NCBI RefSeq assembly: GCF_003628535.1
Contig: NZ_RBCI01000008.1
Coordinates: 1-64,000 of the forward strand
Direction: 5' to 3'
From: Flavisolibacter nicotianae
Lineage (GTDB): Bacteria; Bacteroidota; Bacteroidia; Chitinophagales; Chitinophagaceae
Length of the DNA stretch: 64,000 nt
The position numbers and the translations under genes were made by a program. A model generated the notes under the pieces. The model saw only the letters and a program-made list of their open reading frames with translations. It was not told the origin of the DNA and did not search any database. Below, piece after piece: positions 53,703 to 62,284 of the stretch (position 1 is its first letter; every line of letters starts with the position of its first letter).

Positions 53703-55445
53703 ATGAAAAAGCTGCATTTTTTGAGCGTATTGCTGGTTCTTGTCTTTTCATTTTCATGTAAAAAAACCAGCAACAGTGGCAGCGGCAACGCGAACGGCGG
53801 CAACACAGGCGGCGGCGCTGTGGTGACGCCGACGGAGCCTGCTGTTGAAAACACCATCGGTTTTTTTCTTGATACATGGACGCCCAAAAACTTCACCGTG
53901 CCTACCGCTTACACCGAGGCAGCAGTTCCGACGGAATCCCCGGCCGCATTGGTGACAATCGATGCGTCGAAAATCATCACGAAAGTGTCTTCGTTCACCT
54001 TTGGCCAAAATACCAATACCTGGATGACACAGATTGTTACGGAGCCTGCGCTGTCTAACCACCTCAGCACGCTGAAGCCAACCGTTCTTCGCTTTCCGGG
54101 CGGAAGCATCAGTGATGTGTTCTTCTGGAATGCGGAAAACAACAAACTGCCGGCAGATGTGCCGGCATCCCTGCTGGATGCCGAGGGGAAACCGTTTACG
54201 CCGTATTACTGGTATGGAAAAAACACGGACCCGTGGACGTTTTCTGTCGATAATTATTATCGCTTGCGGCAGCAAACCGGTAGCGAAGGACTGATCACTG
54301 TTAATTACGGTTATGCCCGTTATGGTACCGGTCCTAACCCGGTTGCGCAGGCGGCGCACCTGGCGGCAGATTGGGTGCGCTACGACAATGGCCGCACCAA
54401 ATACTGGGAGATCGGCAATGAGAGCAACGGTACCTGGGAAGCCGGGTACCGCATCAATACTGTTGCAAACAGGGACGGGCAACCGGAAATGGTAACCGGC
54501 GCTTTGTATGGACAGCACGTCGGCGTGTTTATCGACTCGATGCGCAAAGCCGCGCAGGAGATTGGCAAAACCATCTACATCGGCGCTTACATTTTAGAGA
54601 AGCAGCCCGAAAACTGGCAAACGTCCGCCGACAAAGGCTGGAACAGCGGAGTCTTTGGAGCTGTTGCCAACAAGCCGGATTACTATGTCATTCACAGTTA
54701 CTATACGCCGTACAAAACCAATGCGTCGGCCGACGCGATCCTGGCAACGGCAAGCGATAACACCACGGCCATGATGACGTATGTAAAGCAAAACATGACA
54801 GCGGCGGGAGTAACGATAAAACCGGTTGCGTTGGATGAATGGAATATTACGTCGGAAGGTTCGCTGCAACAGGTGTCTTTCATCAACGGCATGCATGCAA
54901 CGATCCTATTGGGCGAAGCTATCAAAAACAAATACGGCATGACAAGCCGCTGGGACCTGGCCAACGGATGGGCCAACGGAAATGATCACGGCCTGTTCAA
55001 CATCGGCGATGAACCCGGTGTAAGCAAATGGAATCCACGGCCGGCCTTTTATTACATGTATTATTTTCAAAAAATGATGGGCGACCGGATGCTTTCCTCC
55101 AGTTTTCTGTATGGCGGTACCGGCCTTTTGGCTTATGCGTCGTCGTTTACTTCGGGTGAAAAAGGCGTGATCCTGGTAAACAAAGACAAGACTGCAAAAC
55201 TTGTGCAGGTAGGATTGGACAACGCTAAGCCGGGCAGCCGGTTTTACTGGTACACCCTGGCCGGCGGCACCGACAATGGCGAGTTTTCGCGAAAGGTTTA
55301 TGTGAACAATATGGGTCCCAGTGAACCATCGGGCGGTCCTGCAACGGAATACACGACCATCAAACCCTATTCCGCATCAACCAGCGGCGGTATCAAAGTT
55401 GCCCTTCCCGCCCGTTCGGTCGTGTACATGGTCATTGACAAATAA
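53703..55445 (+). CDS. Clan GH-A glycoside hydrolase lipoprotein, related to GH51/GH44-type enzymes
   Basis: 580 residues. Lipobox SFSC (Cys19) followed by a Ser/Asn/Gly-rich linker (20-45). The barrel has a RFPGGSISDVFFWN segment, the probable acid/base Glu240 in YWEIGNESNGTWE and the probable nucleophile Glu379 in VALDEWNI; a C-terminal beta domain ends in LPARSVVYMVIDK. The order and spacing fit a retaining clan GH-A enzyme like GH51 arabinofuranosidase or GH44, but I cannot place it in one family. Candidate activities are arabinofuranosidase, endoglucanase or xyloglucanase. Confidence 0.7.
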   Translation: MKKLHFLSVLLVLVFSFSCKKTSNSGSGNANGGNTGGGAVVTPTEPAVENTIGFFLDTWTPKNFTVPTAYTEAAVPTESPAALVTIDASKIITKVSSFTFGQNTNTWMTQIVTEPALSNHLSTLKPTVLRFPGGSISDVFFWNAENNKLPADVPASLLDAEGKPFTPYYWYGKNTDPWTFSVDNYYRLRQQTGSEGLITVNYGYARYGTGPNPVAQAAHLAADWVRYDNGRTKYWEIGNESNGTWEAGYRINTVANRDGQPEMVTGALYGQHVGVFIDSMRKAAQEIGKTIYIGAYILEKQPENWQTSADKGWNSGVFGAVANKPDYYVIHSYYTPYKTNASADAILATASDNTTAMMTYVKQNMTAAGVTIKPVALDEWNITSEGSLQQVSFINGMHATILLGEAIKNKYGMTSRWDLANGWANGNDHGLFNIGDEPGVSKWNPRPAFYYMYYFQKMMGDRMLSSSFLYGGTGLLAYASSFTSGEKGVILVNKDKTAKLVQVGLDNAKPGSRFYWYTLAGGTDNGEFSRKVYVNNMGPSEPSGGPATEYTTIKPYSASTSGGIKVALPARSVVYMVIDK

Positions 55446-55499
55446 TTCGAATATACAGTGACGTCTAAAACCAATCATCTTTTCAATTATCAGATACAA

Positions 55500-57365
55500 A
55501 TGGACAGAAAAATATTTCTTGGGAATGTAAGATGGCTGGCAACAGGTAACGGTATGCTTCCGTTGTCAGGCAGATTAGCAGATAATACATGCCGGTTAAA
55601 AGAAAAAAAGGGAAAGCGATTGTCTAAAAACGTTCTGTCCCTTTGCGCATGGCTTGTTTCAGTGACAGGACATGCACAGACCGTACAAGAGCGTATTCAA
55701 TTAAACCAGGTGGGATTTTATCCTGCAGCGCCGAAGATTGCGGTTGTGACCGGAAAAACAGATGCGAAGACCTTTTTCATAACCTCGCCTGATGGCCGGG
55801 TGAAATTGTTTACCGGTAAGCTTTCAGACGAGAAACCATCGCGGTATTCGTCCACCATCACACGGACTGCAGACTTCAGTGCGTTCACCAAAAAAGGCCG
55901 ATACGTGGTTTCGGTACCGGGAGTGGCAACATCCTATGCATTTACCATCGGCGACAACGTTCACGACAATGCGGCAAAGACCGTGTTGAAAGCATTTTAC
56001 TTTATCCGTTCCGACATGCCGCTCGAGAAGAAATTTGCGGGCAAATGGAACCGTCCTGCCGGCCATCCCGATACCGCTGTTTTGGTGCATCCGTCGGCGG
56101 CCACTGAACAGCGTCCCGCCGGTACGGTGCTTTCTTCTCCCGGTGGTTGGTACGATGCCGGGGATTACAACAAGTACATCGTCAACTCGGGTATCACGAT
56201 GGGTACGTTGCTTTCGGCTTACGAAGATTTTCCGCAGTACTTCAGCAAGCTGAATGTGGTTATCCCGGAAGGCGGTAATGACGTCCCCGATATTTTAAAT
56301 GAAGCGCTTTATAACCTTCGCTGGATGCTCACCATGCAGGACCCGGCTGATGGTGGTGTGTATCACAAACTGACAAATGCCGCCTTTGATGGTATGGTGA
56401 TGCCGGGAGTGACCAAACTGCCCCGCTACGTGGTGCAAAAAGGCACGGCGGCCACGCTTGACTTTGCGGCCGTGACCGCACAAGCCGCACGGATCTTGCA
56501 GAAATTTTCAAAACAGTTTCCGGGACTGGCCGACAGTTGCCGCGCCGCAGCCGTGAAGGCCTGGCAGTGGGCGGAGAAGAATCCTGCGGTAATCTACAGC
56601 CAGCGGGAGATCAATCCGAAATACGATCCCGACATCACCACCGGTGAATACGGCGACAGAAATTTTAAGGACGAATGGCTGTGGGCGGCTGCCGAATTGT
56701 TTGCCACCACAAAAGAGACAATCTACCTGTCGGTTGTGCAGGAACGAATGAAAGACCCGGCGCAGTTGCCTTCCTGGGGCAACGTGGCCATGCTGGGTTA
56801 TTACACAATGATCCGCATGGAAAATAACCTTCCGGCAGCAAAAGCAACGATTGCAGCAATGAAAGACACGGTGCTCAAAATAGCTACCACGTACCTGTCG
56901 AATGTTGGCGCCAATGCCTTTGCCACCGTGATGGGACAAAACGTAAAAGATTTTAGCTGGGGCGGAAACTCCGTGGCGGCCAACCAGGGCATTCTCTTGC
57001 TCCGGGCTTACCTGCTCACCAAAAACAAAAACTACCTGGATGGCGCACTGACTAATCTGGATTACATCCTGGGAAGAAACGCAACGGGCTATTCGTTCGT
57101 TACCGGCATTGGCAGCAAGCGGGTGATGCACCCGCACCACCGTCCGTCGGAAGCGGATGGCATCGATGATCCCGTTCCGGGCCTGCTGTCCGGCGGGCCC
57201 AACCCGGGCATGCAGGACAAGTGTCAATATCCTTCTGCCGAACCGGAGCTGGCTTATGTGGACAGTGTTTGTTCCTATGCTTCCAACGAAATTGCTATCA
57301 ACTGGCAGGCGCCAATGGTTTATCTCGCCTGCGCCATCGAAGCGCTGCAAAAAGAATTGAAGTAA
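55500..57365 (+). CDS. GH9 endoglucanase, secreted
   Basis: 621 residues from ATG 55500. N-terminal Ig-like CelD domain (IQLNQVGFYPAAPKIAVV), then the GH9 alpha6/alpha6 barrel with GGWYDAGDYNKYIVNSG (nucleophilic water base), HHRPSEADG and the acid Glu597 in YASNEIAINWQAP. The start is unclear: the clear signal peptide (SKNVLSLCAWLVSVTGHAQ) begins about 40 residues after ATG 55500, and an in-frame TTG at 55620 would give a normal signal peptide of about 20 residues. A purine-rich stretch precedes that TTG. Substrate: beta-1,4-glucan or glucomannan. Last gene of the plus-strand polysaccharide block. Confidence 0.9.
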   Translation: MDRKIFLGNVRWLATGNGMLPLSGRLADNTCRLKEKKGKRLSKNVLSLCAWLVSVTGHAQTVQERIQLNQVGFYPAAPKIAVVTGKTDAKTFFITSPDGRVKLFTGKLSDEKPSRYSSTITRTADFSAFTKKGRYVVSVPGVATSYAFTIGDNVHDNAAKTVLKAFYFIRSDMPLEKKFAGKWNRPAGHPDTAVLVHPSAATEQRPAGTVLSSPGGWYDAGDYNKYIVNSGITMGTLLSAYEDFPQYFSKLNVVIPEGGNDVPDILNEALYNLRWMLTMQDPADGGVYHKLTNAAFDGMVMPGVTKLPRYVVQKGTAATLDFAAVTAQAARILQKFSKQFPGLADSCRAAAVKAWQWAEKNPAVIYSQREINPKYDPDITTGEYGDRNFKDEWLWAAAELFATTKETIYLSVVQERMKDPAQLPSWGNVAMLGYYTMIRMENNLPAAKATIAAMKDTVLKIATTYLSNVGANAFATVMGQNVKDFSWGGNSVAANQGILLLRAYLLTKNKNYLDGALTNLDYILGRNATGYSFVTGIGSKRVMHPHHRPSEADGIDDPVPGLLSGGPNPGMQDKCQYPSAEPELAYVDSVCSYASNEIAINWQAPMVYLACAIEALQKELK

Positions 57366-57409
57366 AATAGGTTGCCGTTTTAAACTGGATGGGCCGGTTG
57401 AGAACGAGG

Positions 57410-57468
57410 AGGCAGTCGGCAATCAGCCATCCGTGAATGTCCTAATCGACGCCAATTGCTGACTGCCG
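57410..57468. repeat. Inverted heptad-array element between GH9 and ClC genes
   Basis: Left arm 57410-57437: aggcagt, cggcaat, cagccat, ccgtgaa. Right arm 57441-57468: cctaatc, gacgcca, attgctg, actgccg. The outer two heptads of each arm pair well (12 of 13 bases in the core), the inner ones poorly, with only 3 bases between arms. It lies 44 bases after the GH9 stop and 30 before the ClC stop, so here between convergent genes. Confidence 0.7.
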
Positions 57469-57498
57469 ACACATTATCTATTCATTAGTAAAATAGCC

Positions 57499-59391
57499 TT
57501 ATTGTTCCTCAACTGTTTTCAGCATGGTCAGGCGCCGTTTGCCGTGTAAAAGAATCTTGAGTGTTCTTCTGCGCAGCGAAATATGCGTGCTGGCTTCGTG
57601 TTCGGCAAACTGGTGTTTGTACGCCTGCAGAATATCCTTGTACGATAAAAGCCCCACCACTTTTTGGGTGGCCGGATCCGTTACGGGCAACACATCGATG
57701 TTTTCGTTTGCCATCATTTCAACGGCCGCCTTCAGCGGTTCGTTTTGGGTAACAGTAAAGGCTTTTCGTTTGATCAATTCACCGGTCAGGCGGTCGGTAG
57801 GATGGTGCATGCTGAACAGGTTGGACCCACTGACGACGCCCCGGAACGTACCGTCGGATGTTGCCACGATGTAAAAATTGCGCTGGGCCTTTTTGTTTGC
57901 CGTGAGCCAGGCCCGCACTTCTTCCAGCGTGCTGTCGGCACTCAAGACAAATTCTTCTGCGGTCATGACCTGCTGCACGGTCAGGCGGTCTAGAATATCG
58001 GGCTCGTAAATGTGTGGTGTTTGCACGCCGCGGCGGGCAATCTTTTCCGTCATGATGGTGTTCTCCATCAGGAAGTACGAGATAAGATACGAAGCGATAC
58101 AGGCCGCCAGCAGCGGCAGCAAAGCGTTGGCCTGGCCGGTAGTTTCCACTGCAAATACGATGGAGGTAAGCAGCGCCCTGGAGGCGCCGGCAAACATGGC
58201 CGACATGCCGATCATAGCCGCAACAGGCAGCACTACGCCAGCGCCGGGAAAAAGAGAGGTAGCCGCCATGCCCAGCAGGATGCCCGTGGCGCCACCGATT
58301 GTCAGCAGCGGTGCCAGTGTTCCTCCCGATGTGCCGCTGCCAAGCGCAATGGCCCAGGAAAGAAATTTCAGCACGCAAAGCGATGCCACTACCTGCAAGG
58401 CCAGCTTGCCGGAAAGAAGTAACGTGATGTTGTCATAACCCACACCCAGCGTGCGGGGAGCAAAATAGCCGATGATGCCCACGGCCAGTCCGCCGATGGC
58501 CGGCCACCACATCCAGTGTATGGGAAGTTTTTCAAACGCATCTTCGACCCAGTAAAGAATGCGTGTGACGAGTGCGGAAAGCAGGCCAATAACGATCCCG
58601 ATCACACTGTAAACAGCCAGCGCCTCGTTGCCGGGAACAGAAACGGCCGGCATGGGAAAAACGTAACCATCTTCGAATAAAAGATGGTGACCCGCCGCAC
58701 CGGTAATGCAGGCCAGTGCTACCGGAATAATGGAGCGTGGTGAGAATTCGAACAACAACAATTCAATGGCCAGGAAAATCGCCGCGATGGGTGTTCCGAA
58801 AATCGCCGACATACCGGCCGTGGCACCTGCTGCCAGCAGGATCTTCCGCTCGTAATGCGAGATGCGCAGGATTTGCCCGATGGTGGAACCAAAGGCGCCA
58901 CCGGTTGCGATGATCGGTCCTTCGGCACCAAACGGTCCGCCGGTGCCAATGGAGATGGCAGCTGAAACAGGCTTTAAAAATGTAATGGCCGGTTTGATCT
59001 TGCTTTTGTTGGTCAGGATCTGTTCCATGGCCTCGGGTATGCCGTGTCCGCGAATGGCTTTCGATCCGTACAGCGCCATCAGGCCGATCAACAGGCCGCC
59101 GACAACGGGAATGACAATAACCCACAGGCCATAGGTGTTTGTCGCAGGACTTGCAGCTTCGATCGACAGGCGGTGATGAAAAGAAAGGTTGGTAAAAAAG
59201 TTGATCAGGTAAACCAGCAGTTTGGCAACGACGGCAATTACACCACCAATACCAACGGCCAAAAGGGAGATGTACAGGAGCCGGCTTTTATCTGATGTCG
59301 TTTTGGTGCTGCTTCCGGATTGGATTAGGGTATCTTCAAGGGAAAGCGAAATGGGAATGCCGCCGGGAGCGGTGTGGTCTTTCTTCAGCAT
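57499..59391 (-). CDS. ClC-type chloride channel/antiporter with C-terminal CBS pair
   Basis: 630 residues. About 10 to 12 membrane helices carry the ClC filter motifs GTGGPFGAEGPI (with the gating Glu) and GSGTSGGTLAPLLTIGG, plus GMSAMFAGASRALLTSIVFAVETTG. Two CBS domains follow (about 465-600: VMTAEEFVLSADSTLEEV and AFTVTQNEPLKAAVEMMANENIDVLPVTD), often binding adenine nucleotides and gating the transporter. It moves chloride or acts as a proton-chloride exchanger; sequence does not decide which. Unrelated to the sugar genes; convergent with GH9. Confidence 0.95.
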   Translation of the reverse strand: MLKKDHTAPGGIPISLSLEDTLIQSGSSTKTTSDKSRLLYISLLAVGIGGVIAVVAKLLVYLINFFTNLSFHHRLSIEAASPATNTYGLWVIVIPVVGGLLIGLMALYGSKAIRGHGIPEAMEQILTNKSKIKPAITFLKPVSAAISIGTGGPFGAEGPIIATGGAFGSTIGQILRISHYERKILLAAGATAGMSAIFGTPIAAIFLAIELLLFEFSPRSIIPVALACITGAAGHHLLFEDGYVFPMPAVSVPGNEALAVYSVIGIVIGLLSALVTRILYWVEDAFEKLPIHWMWWPAIGGLAVGIIGYFAPRTLGVGYDNITLLLSGKLALQVVASLCVLKFLSWAIALGSGTSGGTLAPLLTIGGATGILLGMAATSLFPGAGVVLPVAAMIGMSAMFAGASRALLTSIVFAVETTGQANALLPLLAACIASYLISYFLMENTIMTEKIARRGVQTPHIYEPDILDRLTVQQVMTAEEFVLSADSTLEEVRAWLTANKKAQRNFYIVATSDGTFRGVVSGSNLFSMHHPTDRLTGELIKRKAFTVTQNEPLKAAVEMMANENIDVLPVTDPATQKVVGLLSYKDILQAYKHQFAEHEASTHISLRRRTLKILLHGKRRLTMLKTVEEQ

Positions 59392-59732
59392 GCTAAGTGT
59401 TTCGTTGATGAGTGAATGGCCGCAAAGGTAGGCAAGGATTGCGTTTTGGTCGGGGTTACGGCCGTCAGCGTCTCTGTCAAATGGTACTTTTGCTCACTGT
59501 GGCGTTTCGCCAACGTGCCGGTTCAAGGTTCTTTGCGCCGATGAAAAAAAGCCGTTGGCGGGAAGCCATCAACAGCCTTTCCCGCTCTCTTTTTACCCAA
59601 ACGAATCCTGCCCGATTTGACCTGCATCCTCGCCTATGTCCGCCAAAAATTTGCGCTCTATGGGTTTTCTTAAAATTGCTGATAGCCCTTGGCGATCGGC
59701 TTCGTTGTTTATCTTTAGCGCAAATTCTTTTT
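59392..59732. other. Divergent promoter region between ClC and rhodanese genes
   Basis: No gene recognised. An open frame continues upstream from the rhodanese gene to 59412, but the signal peptide at 59733 sets the real start. TATCTTTA, one base from the TAnnTTTG consensus, lies at 59710-59717, 16 bases before the rhodanese start. No repeat seen. Confidence 0.5.
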
Positions 59733-60161
59733 ATGAAAAAAGCCCTTGCTCTTTTCGCTTTGTTGTTTTTGCTCGTTTGCCAGTCCAATGCACAGAATCC
59801 TGTGAACTGGACAAAGGAGCAATTGATGGAACCGGCCGACCTGGCGAAAACACTGGCAGCAGGAAACGAGTTGCCTCTCATTCTTTCTGTTGGTCCCGGA
59901 GCGTCCATTCCGCATTCCACCGCCATCGGCATGACCAATGACAAAGAAAACGTGGACAAGCTCAAAAAGCAATTGAGCGGCGTTGCCAAAGATGCCTCCA
60001 TTGTGGTGTATTGCGGCTGTTGCCCCTTTGAGCATTGTCCCAATGTGCGTCCCGCCATTGCCACGTTGAAAGACCTTGGCTATTCCAATTACAAACTGCT
60101 CAACCTTTCGCATAATCTCAAAACCGACTGGATCGACAAAGGGTTTCCGACGGTGAAATAA
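59733..60161 (+). CDS. Secreted rhodanese-like protein
   Basis: 142 residues with a signal peptide (MKKALALFALLFLLVCQSNAQ). The rest is one rhodanese-like domain; the loop YCGCCPFEHCPN has four Cys (94, 96, 97, 102), more than the single active-site Cys of normal rhodaneses. It also has DLGYSNYKLLNLSHNLKTDWIDKGFPTV, a usual C-terminal part. Export to an oxidising compartment plus four Cys suggests a thiol/disulfide or metal role (inference). Independent of the neighbours. Confidence 0.82.
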   Translation: MKKALALFALLFLLVCQSNAQNPVNWTKEQLMEPADLAKTLAAGNELPLILSVGPGASIPHSTAIGMTNDKENVDKLKKQLSGVAKDASIVVYCGCCPFEHCPNVRPAIATLKDLGYSNYKLLNLSHNLKTDWIDKGFPTVK

Positions 60162-60200
60162 ACGCACAGGAAAACCAGCACGATCGCCAAACCATTTACC

Positions 60201-61244
60201 ATGCAACCCATCAAAACCGCTGTTCTTTCGTTCGGCATGTCCGGCAGTGTTTTTCATGCGCCTTTTCTGAACGTGCACGAAGGCTTCGACTTTTATGCCG
60301 TTTGGGAACGCACAAAGAACGAAGCGCAAAAGCATTACCCGGATGTAAAAACGTATCGCACCCTCGACGAATTGCTGGCCGATGAGTCGGTGGAACTGGT
60401 GATCGTCAACACTCCCAACAGCACCCATTTCGACTATGCAAAAAAGGCGCTGGAAGCCGGCAAGAACGTGGTGATGGAAAAGCCCTTCGTGGTGAACGCA
60501 AGCGAGGGAGAAGAACTCATTTCACTGGCACAGCAAAAAGGCAAGCTGCTGTCGGTTTTTCAAAACCGGCGCTGGGACAGTGATTTTAAAACCGTAAAAA
60601 AAATCGTGGCCGAGCAATGGCTGGGTGAGATCGTGGAGGCCGAATTTCATTTCGACCGCTACAAAGAAGAACTCAGTTCGAAACAGCACAAGGAAATCCC
60701 GATGCCCGGTACCGGCGCACTCTACGACCTGGGCTCTCACCTGGTCGACCAGGCCCTTCACCTGTTTGGCCTGCCGCAAGCCGTGTTTGCCGACATCCGC
60801 ATCCTTCGTCCCATCAGCAAGGTGGATGATTATTTTGAACTCCTTTTGTATTACCCGGCGCTGCGGGTTCGCCTGCACGGCAGTTACCTGGTGCGGGAGC
60901 CCCTGCCTTCGTTTATCCTCCATGGTTCAAAAGGTTCGTTCATCAAGTGGCGGGCCGATGTGCAGGAGGCGGCCCTGCAAAACGGTAAAACACCCGGCAC
61001 TCCCGACTGGGGCATCGAACTGGTGACCGAAAGAGGACTGCTGCATACCGAAGTGAATGGCGAAGTGATTCGCGAAACGGTGCCCACGCTGCAGGGCAAT
61101 TACATGGACTATTTTGAAGGCATCTACGAAGCCATCCGCAATGGTGCGCCGGCGCCGGTGGCGGCGCAGGACGGTGTCAATACCGTGCGGGTGATCGAAG
61201 CGGCCTTCCGCAGCAGCACAGAAAAATGTGTTGTTTCGTTCTGA
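60201..61244 (+). CDS. Gfo/Idh/MocA-family NAD(P)-dependent oxidoreductase
   Basis: 347 residues. N-terminal Rossmann fold (AVLSFGMSGSVFHAPFL), catalytic region with Lys94 in the EKPF motif, and a C-terminal GFO-like alpha/beta domain with GTGALYDLGSHLVDQALHLFG. The pattern with RWDSDFKTVKKIV and HFDRYKEE resembles the YdgJ or scyllo-inositol dehydrogenase group. A sugar or cyclitol substrate is likely but cannot be named. Follows the rhodanese gene by 39 bases. The 256 bases after it contain a 60-codon frame (61303-61485) without motifs, which I do not annotate. Confidence 0.88.
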   Translation: MQPIKTAVLSFGMSGSVFHAPFLNVHEGFDFYAVWERTKNEAQKHYPDVKTYRTLDELLADESVELVIVNTPNSTHFDYAKKALEAGKNVVMEKPFVVNASEGEELISLAQQKGKLLSVFQNRRWDSDFKTVKKIVAEQWLGEIVEAEFHFDRYKEELSSKQHKEIPMPGTGALYDLGSHLVDQALHLFGLPQAVFADIRILRPISKVDDYFELLLYYPALRVRLHGSYLVREPLPSFILHGSKGSFIKWRADVQEAALQNGKTPGTPDWGIELVTERGLLHTEVNGEVIRETVPTLQGNYMDYFEGIYEAIRNGAPAPVAAQDGVNTVRVIEAAFRSSTEKCVVSF

Positions 61245-61500
61245 GGCTTAAGGGCCGGTTTGCCTGGTTGAAAGACTGCACCATTGGATCCGGCAACACC
61301 ATGTGCGGGTCTTTGTTGGCGGTGCAGTGTTGATTGTCGATCAAGTGGACAGTGGCGATAGGCTCATAGCAGGGGCGATCTTTGGAAGCAGGCAGGAATT
61401 TTCTCCGCAGGAGACTATTGATTTTGCTGGACGGCGGCTTTCTCCAAACACTTTATCAAAGGCGATGCGACCGCGGCGACCGTAGACCAGATTCACAAAA

Positions 61501-62172
61501 ATGCACGACATCATGGATAAAAAACAACAAGCGCTGGACCTTCTTTTTTCGCAAAAAATATTGCCGCTTTACTACCACGACAGTGCGGAGGTGAGCACAA
61601 AAATTCTCGAAGCGCTGTACGACGCAGGCATCAGGGCCGTGGAATACACCAACCGGGGAGAGGCCGCACTCGACAATTTTCAACAGCTGCGAAAGGCGGT
61701 GGATGAACGGATGCCCGGATTGTTGCTGGGTGTGGGTACTATCAAAACAAAAAAAGCCGCCGGTGATTTTGTCGATGCCGGCGCCGATTTCGTGATCTGT
61801 CCTTCGCTCAATACCAAGGTGGGCAAACTGGTTTCAAAAGCAGGCCTGCTCTGGGTGCCGGGCTGCATGACAGCCACCGAGATCGCCAGGGCCGAAAACG
61901 CCGGCGCCACGCTGGTGAAAATCTTTCCCGGCAACATCCTGGGACCTTCTTACATCACTGCTATCAAAGATATTTTTCCCGGACTGCGTTTTGTGGTGAC
62001 AGGCGGCGTGGAAGCCGAAGAGATGAATCTCCGTAGCTGGTTCAGTGTAGGCGTGGCAGGCGTTGGGCTGGGCAGCAAACTGATCTCGAAAGAACTGATC
62101 GAGCGGCAGGATTACGAAGGCCTCAAAGAGGCCACACAGAGAGCTTTGGCGCTAGTAAAGGACATTGCATAG
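61501..62172 (+). CDS. eda: 2-keto-3-deoxy-6-phosphogluconate aldolase
   Basis: 223 residues, a class I aldolase barrel. The catalytic Glu48 (RAVEYTNRG) and the Schiff-base Lys140 (GATLVKIFPGNILG) are present, as are the phosphate-binding FVVTGGVEAEE and GVGLGSKLIS. It cleaves KDPG to pyruvate and glyceraldehyde 3-phosphate, ending the hexuronate route. ATG 61501 is given; Met5 (61513) is an alternative. It precedes the MFS carrier by 112 bases, so both may be one hexuronate unit with uxuA elsewhere in the window. Confidence 0.92.
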   Translation: MHDIMDKKQQALDLLFSQKILPLYYHDSAEVSTKILEALYDAGIRAVEYTNRGEAALDNFQQLRKAVDERMPGLLLGVGTIKTKKAAGDFVDAGADFVICPSLNTKVGKLVSKAGLLWVPGCMTATEIARAENAGATLVKIFPGNILGPSYITAIKDIFPGLRFVVTGGVEAEEMNLRSWFSVGVAGVGLGSKLISKELIERQDYEGLKEATQRALALVKDIA

Positions 62173-62284
62173 TTTCGCTCTCTTTTTTCCGCAGGAGGCT
62201 GAGTGAATGCTTTGTTCGGACTGCCGCAACACAATTTGCCTTATCTTCCTTGCGGATCGATTGCTAACGCTTTAACTCCCTTTC

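Noticed and set aside
61303-61485. 60-codon frame between the oxidoreductase and KDPG aldolase genes
   Set aside because: No recognisable domain or start signal; it could be chance or an old relic, but nothing supports a gene.
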